Source: Zygnema cylindricum (taxonomy: Eukaryota; Streptophyta; Zygnematophyceae; Zygnematales; Zygnemataceae). From it: a stretch of DNA of 64,000 nucleotides. Position numbers and translations under genes: made by a program. The notes beneath the pieces were generated by a model. It was not told the origin of the DNA. It made no database searches and saw only the letters and a list, made by a program, of their open reading frames with translations. Of this stretch, positions 31,636 through 45,063 are shown piece by piece. Position 1 is the stretch's first letter; the number at the start of each line of letters is the position of its first letter. Location: positions 216,020-280,019 of the forward strand of contig JBBHKE010002445.1 in NCBI GenBank assembly GCA_037447655.1. Reading direction: 5' to 3'.

Positions 31636-33980
31636 CTACGTCAGGTGCTTTGAGAGAGCTGCTTTAGCCTGAGATAGGACAACATCTCCGTGACATGGGA
31701 CCAATGTCTCCCAATTCCAATTTTCAATCCGCTCCAGCTGTTGGTAAAACCGGTCTCTCCTATACAACATGAACTTTTTGTAGAAGGGCAAGTAAACACG
31801 ATCCATACCTTGCTTCCACAGCCAAGTCGTAAATGGAGCCTCCTTCGACGGGTAATTCCAAAAGAGATCAGATACAAAGAGGGCCTTGGAGGGCTTATGG
31901 AAGAAGACAACCTGCAAATAAGAATCAATGCATTGCTATTACAAATATTTTTGCAAAACTATTTCCCTCATGCATAAGGAAAGGCCACAGATGAAAGAAA
32001 AAGGCATTGCTACACCACAAATATATTCTCATGCATAACAACTACACTGTTGCATAGACAGAAAAGTTTACAACACAGATATTAAAAGGAAGGCTATTGA
32101 ACAAATACCTCATTGAAAAACGGTTGTCTGTTAAACGGGTTATGTTCACAGTCTAGCCAGGCGAATTCAAACTCTCCATTCCATTCCGAAGGGGGCTCGT
32201 CTGTATCTCCAACTGTTTTAGAGTATTTTATATCTGGGCGCTTCTCCACAAGCCCAGGACAGGCTGTACCAACCATGTTTTCCAAAAGTCAATATCAATC
32301 TTACCATACTGTTTGGCAATCATGACAAGCAAGGCAGTAAAGTTCACACGTTTCAAAGAAAAAATAAAATAACACAAAACATTGTCAGAAAAGTTATTGA
32401 AATTTCAGGCCAGTATGTAAGCCTAGTCACACTCGCCCAATTCAGAATTTACTTTTTTTAATATGAAACACACAGAGTCCAACCCAAGCCAGACTCCCTC
32501 AGACTTTTTGCATCAGGCTCTTGCATCACAATCCAGATGCATTCATTCTCTTCGAATCACGATATCCTCTTCTAATTTTTCTTATCTTGCAACGTACTTC
32601 TTCTCTTATTTCTGCGCACTGAACAAAAGCAAGTGACACATCCACTGCTGGATTTCCTCACCAAGAAACTTGCAGACATCTTCAAGCCAAGCTAATCAAC
32701 CAGTAAAAATTAGAAAAGAAGTGAAAATCTGCCCTTCCTGTAGACTTACCGTACGCGAGTGCTGTAGGATACGCATCCACCCACTGTTGCGCAAACCTGT
32801 TGACATGCGAGAAATACAAAATTCAGTTAGGAATTGTCAGAAGTTGCCACTTCACCACACAGGTTGGCAAAAAAACTTTCAGTGACAACCCTTGCAAAAC
32901 ATTGCCCATTTCACTACCTTACACCTCCTTACTGCCTCTGTCTCTCTCTCTCCCTTGCCTCTGCCTCTCCCTCTGCCTCTGCCCCTCCTTCTCCCTCTCC
33001 CTCTCCCTCTCCCTCTCTCAATCTGATTTTGAGGCTGCATTTTCCACTAAAAACAATCGGGCCAAATATGCCTATACGCCAATTTCAGTTTTGCAGACCT
33101 TACCCGCAATGCTCGTAGTTGGGGGACACAACATAACGTAGGGTGCCTAACTTGTCGATCTCCTCTTTTAAACTGGGGACCAACGGTACGGGAGAATGTA
33201 CCCACAAAGAACCATCATCCAGACGAACCACTGCCATTCTGCCTCCAACGTCTATACCATACCATATAAATGGCCTCTCAGCGGCCCATAATTTACCGGG
33301 AATTATCTCCCTCAAGGGCTGTCCGCTAGGATTAGACCAGCCTTTCATCCTCTCTGCCCCTTCAGGAGGGGCAGCACTGGCCTTTGTTGGACAAAATTGC
33401 CTTCTTGAGCTTCTTTGAATGGAAGAACTCCTCTGGATTGGCCATCGAGGATGCGATCGTCTCGTGAAACTTCTTTCTTCCACTGAAACAAAAGCGATTG
33501 CATCACCTGCAGAGTGCTGGTCACCAGGAAGTTATTCAGATGTCAGAAAGTCACATATAAATGGTAACGATTTTGCCTCTAAGGAAGACCAACAGTGAAA
33601 CTATAAACTTGCAGTGTTAGAGAAAAACGGCCGAAGCAGAGGTGAAGCAGCTATATTACCAAAGAAAACAGTGGAAGTCATTTGGATACTAATGGTGTTG
33701 GTTATTATCACTTTGCATTATTAGGCGTATTCCTATTTATATTCTTTGGTCATGCTGTGGTCATCTTTTGATCATGTTACCTGATATTTGGTCAAATATC
33801 CGGTAATATGACAAAAAACATGACCAAAACATGAGCAGCAAATGTGAATGAGAACATGTTTAGTGACAGGAAGGTAGAAAGTTGAGCCTTGCGGACCTGT
33901 TTCTGTGAGATTGTTTTGTTAACCTCGACACCAGGCCATAACACTCGACTTTGAAGTGTTGTAGCAGAAGCCAAAGCCAT
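31636..33980 (-). CDS. DUF4336 protein, metallo-beta-lactamase-like fold, plastid-type N-terminus
   Basis: Exons in coding order: 33980-33932, 33482-33104, 32796-32750, 32263-32109, 31911-31636, giving 301 residues. The N-terminus (MALASATTLQSRVLWP, then Arg/Ser-rich) looks like a plastid transit peptide. DUF4336 proteins occur in cyanobacteria and plants and are related to metallo-beta-lactamase-type hydrolases. Landmarks are KLWAAERPF, SPNYEHC, CPGLVEKRPDIKYS, FVSDLFWNYP and CHGDVV near the C-terminus. The first donor (CCTG|GTGTCG) is weak and was chosen because it alone keeps the frame with the clear acceptor TTTCAG|TGGAAG; the first exon is therefore the least certain part. The substrate is unknown. 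Confidence 0.82.
32935..33018. repeat. CT-rich low-complexity tract in DUF4336 intron 2
   Basis: CTCTCT, CTGCCTCTCC and (CTCCCT)n units run for about 80 bases between two exons. Open frames across it are low-complexity artefacts. Confidence 0.9.
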
Positions 33981-35003
33981 AATAGCCTCTTAAAACAACC
34001 AAAAAAAAGACAAAAAACCACTAAATCTTTCAGCTTTCCTTTGGCCCAGCTTTCAGCTTAAGTGGAGCTCACGAAACGCATAAAAGAATGTGATATTTAA
34101 ATGACTTCGGGTTCTTTTAGGCCACTCTAACAATGACTCTAGGTCCTTGAGTAGTACGCGATACAGCAGTACGAGCTCATCGAATAAGAAAGGCGCCCTA
34201 AAATCAGTCAGTTACCCTAAAGGTTTTCACAAGATAGCTTCAATCAGGTATTAATGTGTCATTCAGCATTCCAGCTGTTGTTTTTTGAGTAACTGACGAC
34301 GTTCTTGAAACTTTCAAAAATTGGAAATCTGTGATTGGAACTTTGATAGTGATTGCAAATTTTGACAAATTTGCCCTCTTGTACACGTGTTATGGTTTTC
34401 CATATTTGCCAGTGTGAATTGGATATACAAGAAAAAATCAACGGTGATTAGAGTCTTTCACCGTAGGATTAAAGTGCATGCACTTGAACTACCCCTAAAC
34501 AAACCCTACAAGAAGTCAACAAATTTGTCAAATGATACACTGCCCCTTGCTATATAGTGAAATAGAGCGCTATTTCTTTCTGCTAAAAACTTCTTAATAT
34601 TAAACACACTAAAATATGTTTAATTACGTGGACCATTTTTGGCCACTTATTTATGTGATTCTGGGTGACTACCTTGATTTAGAGTTATTAACTCTATTAG
34701 CCGTGGAAGGCACTGTACTAAAAATCTATACCGTATTTGTATTTTCCTCTAATCCAAGTATCCAACTGCTCATTTAAATCGCACTAAACGCTGCACTAAT
34801 CGTGTTAACGCACGAAATTAACGTGCACAATTGCACATGCGAAACGGTTAAGGCTATCGCACGTTAAAACATTTTAGTACCGGTACTCGTCGTGAAACTC
34901 GCAAAAACATAGCTTTCCTGGCATTCCATATTCCAAGAAGTAGAGCCACTGCAGCAGAAGGGGGGAAGGAAGGCAAAGGAGAGAGCTTGTCAGGTTATGC
35001 GCC
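33981..35003. other. Divergent intergenic region between DUF4336 and MEMO genes
   Basis: The two genes point away from each other, so both promoters must lie here. I see no repeat or RNA. A purine-rich stretch (GGGGGGAAGGAAGG) lies about 45 bp upstream of the MEMO ATG. Confidence 0.45.
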
Positions 35004-38000
35004 ATGTGGCAGCGTAGACGTGACGCTTCTTCACTGCGGTCTGCAAGCCATGCCGGAAGCTGGTATACTGACGACGGTAAGCACCAGCCGCAAACTGAAC
35101 TGAACGTTTTTTGTGTTAAATTCCTTGAACGTTTGGTATTAGGTTCCTAGTTTATTAATATCTCAGAAGAAGCCTTTTTTCATCGACAGCATCGAAGGTT
35201 TTTAATAATTTGAGAAATTATGGCTTCGACAATTCTTGTTTTAAGTTTGACAGATTGTTCCTGCCATGAATACTTCACACTGCATTTTATTTTATTTTTT
35301 ATTTTGGTGGATGTTAGCTGTTAAATTATTTCTTTTTATTGTATTTTCTGAATTTTTTGTATACTCTCCACCTTCTGACTACCTTCATTTTTTTCATTTT
35401 TGTTGTTGTTGTTTTTTTATTTTTATTTTTTTAAATGTTGTTTTCCAGCCAATCTTTTGAACCAACAGCTGGGCGGATGGTTGGCGGAATGTGGAATACG
35501 AGGCACTTCTCGTGCTCGTGCGATAATTGCACCGTAATTTCTCTTTCCTTAACTCCCTTCCTTTTTAATTCCCCTTTCCTTAATTTCGCATTTTCCTTTA
35601 TTCCCCTTTCCTTAATTTCCTCTCCCTTAACTTCCCCTTTTTATTACCTTCTAGTCACTTTCTGCTGGTCATATCAAGTTAGATTTTGACCTCTATGCAA
35701 ATTGGAGTTCCAAGTATGATAAGGATTTTGGACTCTTTCTCGGCGGTGAGAGGGATTAGGAGGGGAATTTCACTACTTTTGAATGGAATATTTACAGTGG
35801 GGGGAGGTCTCCTAACTAAGTCTGAAAAGTAGCGTAGCCACAAAAAATAGTATTGCATTGATACTTAAAACATAATTGACCATTATGGTCAGGAAAGTGG
35901 TTGTAGGAGAGAATTGACCGATATGATCGATACCCGACCCGGAATACGATATGGAAAAAATTCCATGTTCTTTGAAACAATTGAATTTCCCTTATACTTT
36001 CCCGTTGGTTTGTTTCCTTCATATTCCTTTCAAAGTTTTTGTTGTTTTTTTAAAACAAAATGTCCAAGGCTTATAAACGTTTGCAAGTATTCACAGTTTG
36101 AGGTTGATTTCTGGGAAGTATCTTTTTTTTTATGTCGCTCGAGTTATGTTTTTCCTCTAACGGTTTACCACACTCCGTAAGCATATGCTATGTTGAAGGA
36201 ACGGTAATGTATTTATTGTAAATAAGTGTGTATAAATGTATACAAACGTCTATTAAGTGAATTTTGTGTAATTCAGGAACAAGACAAATTTTGTGTGTTG
36301 TGTTAACATAATGAAATGCTTCTTCTTTGCTGAATTTTTTTTGAACTTGGTAAATAAACTTTAGCATTTGCAAACACAGGAACTTGGTAGTTTTGGCAGG
36401 TTGTTAGTGAATTTTTTGTGTTAACACTTTATAAGAATTAACTACACTAAACTATTTTTTGAACGCAGATCATTATTTGCCTCTAAATTAAACAGTGTTA
36501 TTAACATGAATTTATGATTTTGGGGCAAAACGACATGCACTGGATTTAGAGTAACTCTCACAGCGACTTCCAGTGTAGTAACTTTTGGATATGTATGTTC
36601 AGAGAAGCAATGGGAGTAGGTGTGTGCCGCAATTCGGGAGACACTTTCGGTTTTAATCCTTTATTGCATTGATGAAGGTTCATTGGAATCCAAGGATAAC
36701 TTTTAGTTGAAGTTTCAAAGTAACTTGGATATTTCACAATGTAAAATGTTGTTAGAGTACACTGCCCATCGCTAGTAGTATTAATAACACTAATTTGGTC
36801 TTGATTTTTTTTTTGCAGAAATATCATAAAATAATGCCAGTATCATATGTCGGAGTGGCCTTAAATCGCCCGTCATTCTACCCTAAATTAGTGTTACCGA
36901 TTCTAATTTCACCTTAATATTAATAATTCCTTTACACTAATAGTGATGGGCAGTATAGTTAGCTGCTGATGTATGATGAAGAGTATTTGCATCTTACATC
37001 TCTTTAGTGCTTAGTTACTCAGCAAAAATGTTGCAGTGAATGTATGGGCATGCACATATCATATGTAGAGCTTTCGATTCAATGCTACAAATGAGGTTCG
37101 TTAAGGACAACCCATGAAATTATTATGGGGATTGTTTTTCTCACGCTTATCAAGAAAGCTGCTAATGTGATTTCTCATCAGATTGTGAGCATGGATGCTT
37201 CGCTGCAAATTGCTGTGAGACAAAACAAAAGAGAGCATTTTATCTTTGTGTAAGCCATACATTTTGTCTTCATGCCGTCCTTTGATCCAATGCTTTCTCG
37301 ACCATTTGTTGAAACAGTATTGCAAAAGTTCTGTGAGATTCTCGGAAGATACATTTGCTATGTTGCTCTGGTATCCCTCGTGAAACAGTAATGTAGTAAA
37401 GCGCCATGTTTAGTTCATCCACCAGTTTCCGAAGTCCTTCGTTCTACCATTGCTTTTATTCTAACGTACTCCCCTTGTCTATTTGTCTAAATGTAGGCAT
37501 GCAGGATTTCGTTACTCTGGACGTTGTGCTGCCTACGCCTTTGCACAGATTGACCCCAACGTGGTGTACGTTTTTTTCTTGCACTTTTTTTCTTATTGGC
37601 CGGTCCTTGAATGGATGCAATGCACAGGATAACGATAGCTGCTGTGAATACAATTTGCATCAGTGGTCAGTGTTACATATTGAAAGTAAAGTCTTCACAT
37701 GGAATTGCTGAGTTACAACTCGTTGCGTCTTAACGTGGTTGTGGATCATGTTTTTTGTGCATTCTTAATTCTTCCTAGATGTAATTTCGTGCAGCAAACG
37801 TGTGTTTCTGCTCGGTCCTTCCCACCACTATTTTACTCGGAAGTGTACACTTTCACCTGCCCAAGCTTATCAGTCGCCTCTCGGGGATGTACCCGTGGAT
37901 CAAGAAGGTCATATTACCGTCCCAATTCTTTAAATTCTTTCCTATTTTGTTTTCACTAATCATGGTTGCCAATTTCCTGCTCTTACAAACATCCTCTTCA

Positions 38001-40277
38001 ATGTCTATTCCTAATCCTTTCTTGCACAAGTTATTCCTTGTTTATTTAACATTCTTTTCCAAATATATTGGTGCAATTGCCACTGCAACTAAAGAATAAA
38101 AGAACTAAAGAACGACTTTTCGGGGTATGTTTCTGCATGCAGTGTATGCGGAGCTCAGAGCCACAGGACAGTTTGAGGAGATGACATCATCGGTGGATGA
38201 GGCGGAGCACAGCCTGGAAATGCATCTGCCTTACCTCGTGAAGGTGTTGGAGGGGTGAGACTCGGCTTGCTTATGAGTAGGCCGTGGTCTTACGGAGATG
38301 CCAAGGGGCGAGAGGGCAGCCCATAGCCCGGTGAGGAATGTGATTTTTCTTAGTGTAGGTGCAACGGAAGAGCAAGATACACCACCCGTCGGTATTAGTG
38401 TTAAACATTTTTTGGGCAGTCCAAGGTGTTTAACTTTGTGATCAATAGTTAGTTTTTTTTTGAGACTCGCAGTGGGATAGGTAACGGTCTCAGCTTTCGA
38501 TCGTGATGTCACAATTGAAAATCGCAAATGTGTGATAAAAATAAAGTACTTTGACTGCCCAGAAAACATTTAACACAAATAGCGATGGGCTGTGTAGTTT
38601 CCCATCAGTTCGAGTGCTGAAGAAGCAAGAGTGGGACTAGAGTGAGGACCCACGTCGGCTGTAGGTGGAGTTTTCAAAAGGTATACCTTATTCAAATAGT
38701 TGCACGAGGTACGACAAATTGCAAGATTGTGAGTAACGGAGGTTTTATATATGTTCTCGTTGCTCTCGGGCTGCCTTAGGACTGATTCTGGAACTTGTTT
38801 CTGCAGTTCCATTGTTGGGCCGGGCGACGCCCTCCGTACAATTTGTGTCAACTTATTTCGTATGCGTGAAAAATGACGCTTAGAAAGAGTCAAGAGTACT
38901 GGATGTGGCAGGTTGGTCTTAGGAAGGGTTTTGAAGACGGACTATGTATGACTTACGCATTAAGTGCTTAAAGGGATTTTTGGGTCAAGGCCGGTCTAAA
39001 ATCAAGTGTGGAAAGTAGTTCTCACGATAATTATGTTTTTGTTAGGCTTGTTGGTTTAAGCTTGTCTTTTTTCCCTTGCTGATGGAGTTGGGAGGACCAA
39101 TTAGAGTCGGTTTTTGTCTGTTTCCATGTGCCCAGATCAAGTGTACTTTATCGACTTCCTACATACAATTTTTTTGTTCATTTTATACATTTGGGACTGA
39201 GTCATTTGGATTTTTTTGCATTCGTGGATTGCAGATCTAGTTTCACTCTGGTGCCAATCATGATAGGAGCACTGCTCCCAGAAGCTGAGGCTCGCTATGG
39301 CGCATTACTTGCAAAGTACATGGATGACCCCACCAACTTCGTTTCCAGTTTCGCTTCCCCGCTTCACTGCTCGCTCGCTTCTCGGTGATTTTAATCAGTG
39401 CCACTGCTGTTTTATCTCCTTTTGTTGAGAGCTTGAACGGCTATTTTTTTGCGTACAGGTTCAATTACACATACTATGAGCAGAAACAGGGACCTATTTA
39501 CAAATCCATAGAGCTCCTGGATCGAAGTGGAATGGAGCTAATCGAGGCTGGAGATCCGGAGGCATTCACTGAGTACCTGTCGCAGTATGAAAACACCATC
39601 TGTGGACGTCATCCTATTGGGGTTCTGCTTCAAGTTGGTTGCCTGAACTTCCTGTTTAACTGTTCGCTTGGCTTTTTCCATATACCCTGTAGTTTTGACA
39701 ATTAGTTCCATGGTTATTAACGTCACTACAGTAATTTGTATCTTTATTGTTATTAGCGTTAATGTTTTTTTTGCCACTCAATTCAAACTTTTCTCCGTGT
39801 TGGCTTGTCAAATTATGGTTTCAACCGTTGCGATGAAAAGGTAAGGTCCTTATCTTCGACTGGCAGTATCCAAATGAAAATTGGACATGCTTGCATTGAG
39901 AGAAATACTTCAGTGGCGAAAAAAACATTAACTCCAATAACAATACACAATGTATTGTCCTCTTGGAAGTCGTTTCAGCACCTATTTCAGTGTCCTTATA
40001 AGTCGATGTCTAACCTGATAGCATTTTTTTGCGACTGCTCTTATTCATGCGTGCTTTGAGCCATCATTTTCTCTTGCAGAGAAGGATTAGATGGTAGATT
40101 CACGTGAATTATCTTATGTGAGTGTTTGTTGTCCTTATTTCTTTCCAACAGATGTTGAAGAGCAGTTCAACGAAGTGCAACATTAAATTTGTGCAATATG
40201 AGCAGTCCAGCAAATGTCGAACTATTTCAGATTCTAGCGTCAGCTATGCTTCTGCTGTTGCCCTCGTGTTGGAGTAA
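35004..40277 (+). CDS. MEMO-family protein with altered DFCHWG segment
   Basis: Exons: 35004-35076, 35449-35533, 37497-37565, 37795-37907, 38143-38254, 39235-39384, 39459-39633, 40152-40277, giving 300 residues against about 297 for human MEMO1. The family is related to the class III extradiol dioxygenase fold, and plants carry a single-domain member. Landmarks are [10 protein letters not shown] at the N-terminus, [10 protein letters not shown] (H54), LLGPSHHY (H86, H87), [24 protein letters not shown] (C249) and SSVSYASA. These cover the conserved pocket His, His and Cys. The segment that is usually SSDFCHWGxRF reads [15 protein letters not shown] here (residues 188-202). All exon phases close to one frame. 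Exon 6 ends CTCG|GTGATT and exon 7 begins TACAG|GTTCAA. Confidence 0.88.
36760..36953. mobile_element. CACYGC miniature element in MEMO intron 2 (copy d)
   Basis: The left end is CACTGCCCATCGCTAGTAG after TA at 36758-36759. The right end is TAGTGATGGGCAGT followed by ATA. It is about 194 bp long and has no coding frame. Confidence 0.65.
38380..38594. mobile_element. CACYGC miniature element in MEMO intron 5 (copy e)
   Basis: The ends are CACCACCCGTCGGTATTAG and ATAGCGATGGGCTGTG, with TA on both sides (38378-38379 and 38595-38596). The interior has inner inverted repeats GTGTTAAACA and TTTGGGCAGT and resembles the copy at 52831-53048. Confidence 0.7.
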
Positions 40278-41640
40278 CATTGGCCCTTTTCAAAGCCCTG
40301 TAACGGCAGCAATGTATTAGTAACAGTAACAACAACAAGTAACTGCTGCAGGATGTATCCTTGTACAGATGAATTCTCACCTCCATTATGTCTCGATTAT
40401 GATTGTTCCGTTGCAGAGACCTTGTGTTGCGGGAATATCCTTGAGTGGTGTTACATGAGCAGTGTTTTGCAGGTGTGCAAACTGCTGATGACTAGGATTC
40501 CAGAAGTTAGTTTCTAGTAGTTATTGATTTTTTTCTTTTTGTTTTTTTCATTCGACAAATGATTTACTTCTGACGCTAGTGCCGAGCGATTATTTTCTAG
40601 GCAGGTTTCTTCCGCCTGGTGAATTGTTTGTTCTCTGAGACACAATCCAGTTCAGTTCAGTGCAGTTCAGTCCAAAGGTTGTAAAGTATGGCTACGTTTC
40701 TTGCCATATTTCATAGTGATTATGAATGCATACCTGCAATGTAATCGTTTATGTGTGTGTGTTGCTTTCGGATAAACATCTTTCCTTGAAAATTTTGGTT
40801 GCATGCATGTGGTGTAACTCCTGGCAGTCAGACATTTGGTTTCCTTTTATCAATTTTAGTATCTGTTTGATGAAATCAGATTTTGTCCCTAGCAATTATA
40901 GGATCGATGTATTATGTGTTTAAAGCTTTCGCTGTGACACTAATTTCAGCATGATGATGATATGGTTTGACTATAATTCTCAAGTGGTCGTGAATGTTTA
41001 ACATGTAAATTTTGTGGTTTGTAGGTTCTGCTGCTAGTTCGTGAATATTCTGCTTAGTTGGCCACTGAAATTGTTATTGTAGCGAAAACTGCGAGCATAC
41101 GGAAAAATGTAAGGATGATCTTTTTATACAGCTTCCCATGCATACGGAAGTCAAAAGTTTAAAAAAACCAAGCTAGAATTTGGCCCTATGGTTTTTGCAA
41201 AACCGGCCATCTATCCAATGATGCATCCAACAGTGTTCATCTACGCAGCTCTCATCTCAGCTCAGCATTTCCACCAGTTTCTGTCATCTTTATGAACATA
41301 TACATTTACAAAGTACGACCGCAGTTTACAGGGTACAACAAGCAGAGCGTTTAGTTACAGCAGCAGTAAGCTGCTTGCTTATTCAAGCTTCAACTTGATG
41401 CATGATTATTGTTCACTGGCCTTAAAAGTGTGACTTATTTCAGAGCTAACGTATCCCAAACACTATTCTCATACCCACACCTTCATTGGAAGATAACAGC
41501 TTACAGTACCAGTGACATCTTCAAAAATTACTGCAGAACTTCCGCACAAACTGAAAGCTGCCTCTGGTTTCTATATCCTCGGAATTGGAAAGCAGCTTCT
41601 GGTTTCTATATCCTCGGTTTTTCGCGCCATTTATGCGCCA
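40278..41640. other. Convergent intergenic region between MEMO and GST
   Basis: No gene is seen. A 35-bp unit containing CTGGTTTCTATATCCTCGG is duplicated in tandem at 41553-41617, close to the GST stop codon and therefore probably in its 3' untranslated region. Confidence 0.5.
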
Positions 41641-44600
41641 TTACTTCATCACCTTAACTTTTTCCCATGAAGGGCGACTTGATATCCGTTCCCACCAGGC
41701 ATTGACATTTGGTCGGGACGTGATCAGCTCACTATACCCGGCTGGCCACAGCATTTGCGTATACGGAAGATGCGACAAATCTGCCAAAGAGAATTTATCA
41801 CCTGCCAGGTACTGACTGTGGGCCAAATGTGCCTCATATATGTCCAAAACTTTGCCAAGCTGCAAACAAAAGAGGAATAGCGGGTGAGATCCCCGGAAGT
41901 GAGCACATTGCTGGCTAAACTCTAGAAAACCTTTTGTACTATTATTTGGGTTCTTGATAGTTGATGTATCAAATTGATATATCGTATCGCTGATAATTGC
42001 GATAAATCAATATCACCATGTGGTATCAACAATATAGATGTATATTCCGTACAAAGAATCTCGAGAAGCGTTAAGAAATACTTATGAAGACGGCTGTAGT
42101 GTTAGCATTTCTATTTCCTGTTCGAATGACATGGGGAATTGTAACCACAAACGAAATTAGCAATAGGAAACAACAATTAGAATTAAAAACGATATTGTGT
42201 GTTCAGAAGGCGTTAAAAAAACGGGCCAGAATTAGTGTTATTAACACTAGTAGCAATTCACAATGAACAGTAATATTCTCCAATGCCATCTGAGGACCTG
42301 ACACTTGAGATTCCCTTTGCCTCCAAAGGCACCACAGCTCTCAAAGTGGGCCTTTTTGGAACGCATCAGGCCAGAAGAGAGATCAGCTCATACATGCGTT
42401 GACCCCAAGTCATGAAGTTGAAACACCGCCAATCATTATTGGAGTAAAGAGATTAAGCATGGGGAAAAATATTAGTGTTATTAATTCTAATTCAGTACCA
42501 AATGTCGCGGCTGTTTCTGTACAGTTTAAAGAATGAACGTTAAGGAAAAGAAAAAGTATTTTCAACATTATTTTATGGTCAGAGGGCAAGAAAAACTGGT
42601 GAAGTTTTTTTGTTATTAACATTAATGACGATTCATGGTGTACGGCGTACAGGTTATTCCACATTCCGTTGTAAACACTGGCACAAAATCGATTGCATAT
42701 TTAGACGGTGTCGTTGGTACCTGCTCTGCACTCTCGGCTGCCTTGGCATCATCGCCTTTCAATCCATATCGGGGCAAGATCACTTTTTCGCGTACAAGGG
42801 CCTGGATTGGAGGGTTAAATCGGTGGGATTCAACTTCAGCCCACTGGTTGACAATAGCCCTCTCCTGCATTGAAAAAGTTGGGTTGTAAATCATTTAAGC
42901 ATTACCGAGGCCTCCAACCAACCACAAAACTGCTGGTACAGGAACTATGATGGATGCGTCTTTTTAAGTTCCAGCAGTTCCACAACACAGGAAGGACCAA
43001 AAACCATCATGAATAAACTTCACCAATAAATGCCCAGGAAGGATGTAAGGCACAAGGGAAAGCTAAAAGTTCATCAGGTAGATTTCAATGTTCTCGATTA
43101 GTAAAGTCTATGAATAGGTCCAACAGGAATGCATTTCATGTACTACATTGCCCATTGCTATTAGTGCAAAGAAACTATTAGTGTACATGCAGAATTGGAA
43201 TGCATAATGCATAATACTAATTTAATGTAGGGAGACGTGGAGGATCGTAGTCCACTCCCAATAACACTATCTTATCATTCTTCAGCCAAAAAAGTCGTGA
43301 CCAAATTAGTGTTTCAAACACTAATAGCGATGGACAGTTGCCCGAAATTATAGACAAGAATATGTCATACCTTTGATGTCAGCTCACCTCTGGAGTGGAG
43401 CCCAACAAGTCGGTGCCGTTTGACACGAATTTATCCGCTATGTAGCGTGCAATGGCACGAGACTCTGTTTGAGAGACCATCCATCAACAACAAATAAGTT
43501 TCCTTATCCATAATGCAAGTACCTTTGTCAAATGAGAAGTTTCACTATCCAAACACATTTTACGCAGGATGCATCAATCGGTTCAAGGAACATTATGTAA
43601 AACTGCAACTGATGTGCTGAAAATTTGAAAATGACAGAGCATGTGAAGTTGATACTCACCAAATACCCGGAAATCACCATCTTCGAGAACAGGAATTTGG
43701 CCAAACGGCTGCACAAATATTAAAACAAACGATCCAATTTTACATCAGCGTTGCAAAATGAATTAATGACGAAACTTCAAAGCGCTCAATTCCTGTCCTA
43801 TTCTATCAGCCTTCAGCTCCAAGTAGTACTCAGATGACGCACTGTTTTTGATTATTTTTTTCCTGCACAAATGTGTGGAGAGGGTGTAGTACATCTGCCA
43901 TCTGCCATTCCCCATGTAGTCGGAAGTTTTTTATCGCCGCGAAAATTTTATTAACACCACTAATCCCTACTCATGAGTGATGAAAGGGAGGGCTTAAAAA
44001 AAGTTACCAAACAAGAGATTTAAAAAAAGAAGGGATTAAAAAACAATAGGAGAGAAAAATTTTATTTAAAAAAAGAAGATCCGTTGTGTATTTTTTCTCG
44101 TTCTTTTTAAGATTTTGTTTAGGAAGTTAATCGGAGACTCAAATGTTGCTTAGCTCTGCTTTTTCTTATTTTTTTCTTATAATTTTTTTTTCCTTAAACA
44201 TTTTTGGTTCTGTGTATCATGCCAAAAAAGTCATTACTAGGAACAGGATCGTAATAATCTACATAATTCACCAACTAGATAAATTTGTTTGGTACAAGAC
44301 ATGAGTTTGTGTAAAATGCAAAAAAATTGAGAGAATTGCACCAACATCAGTTTGGATTAGCATTGTGTAGACATTCATGAACTTGTAAACCCAAAAATTC
44401 CAAGATTCCCATGAGTTGCAACTGATGTATTTTAAAGAAAATTCGTATGTAAACGCCTCGAAGCGTGTCACTTTACGAACCGAAACTGAAATGGTATACG
44501 GCTTAAAAATGCACCTGTTTCTGCAGAAACTCCGGAGACTTGTGCTGTTTCCCTACGAGGTCAATATCTTCCAAACGATAATCCTGCCATTCACATCCGA

Positions 44601-44909
44601 CAATAAAGCTTCATTTTAAAGTGTAACTTCAACATATTGTGGAAAAAAGTGATTGGAAATGACAACAACCATTTTCAAATACAAAGTACAGAAAAAGCCT
44701 AGATTGCTTTAAGATCGCATTATCACTAGGAAAAAGGAAATATGCAAACAGCTAATAAAGATCAGGTTGGTCGCTTCATTGTACAAAAATAAGTGTGAAA
44801 AAATCTCTTTACAGTAGTCTTAACTTACCTCAACGTTTTTCTCAAGCAGAGTTGTCAGCACACGTCGAGTACAAGTAGAAATTTTCTTTCCGTACAACAC
44901 TAGGGCCAT
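41641..44909 (-). CDS. Phi-class glutathione S-transferase
   Basis: Exons in coding order: 44909-44829, 44583-44515, 43708-43660, 43464-43388, 42864-42721, 41859-41641, giving 212 residues, the usual length for a plant GSTF. The N-terminal thioredoxin-like domain has MALVLYGKKISTCTRRVL, with Ser11 at the catalytic position of phi GSTs, then HKSPEFLQK, PFGQIPVLEDGD and the glutathione-contacting ESRAIARYIADK. The C-terminal helical domain has FNPPIQALV, YLAGDKFSLADLSHLPY and SRPNVNAWWERISSRPSW. It is expected to be cytosolic and to conjugate glutathione to electrophiles or act as a peroxidase or ligand carrier. No N- or C-terminal targeting extension is seen. Intron 3 region around 43146-43337 lies between exons 4 and 5 and holds a miniature element. 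Confidence 0.94.
43146..43337. mobile_element. CACYGC miniature element in GST intron 4 (copy g)
   Basis: The left end is CATTGCCCATTGCTATTAGTG after TA. The right end CACTAATAGCGATGGACAGT has lost the flanking TA. It is about 192 bp long. Confidence 0.6.
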
Positions 44910-45063
44910 GGCTCCCCTTGGTAGAGGATTCTACTAACTGGATCGTGTCTGTAGTTAATTATGGAGACGGCCGCGTAGCTCTCTGTATTACTCTGCCTTA
45001 AACAAAATTGGACACACGACTACAGGAAGTAGCAAAATTTCAAAAGGGGGGAGCTATTATAGC

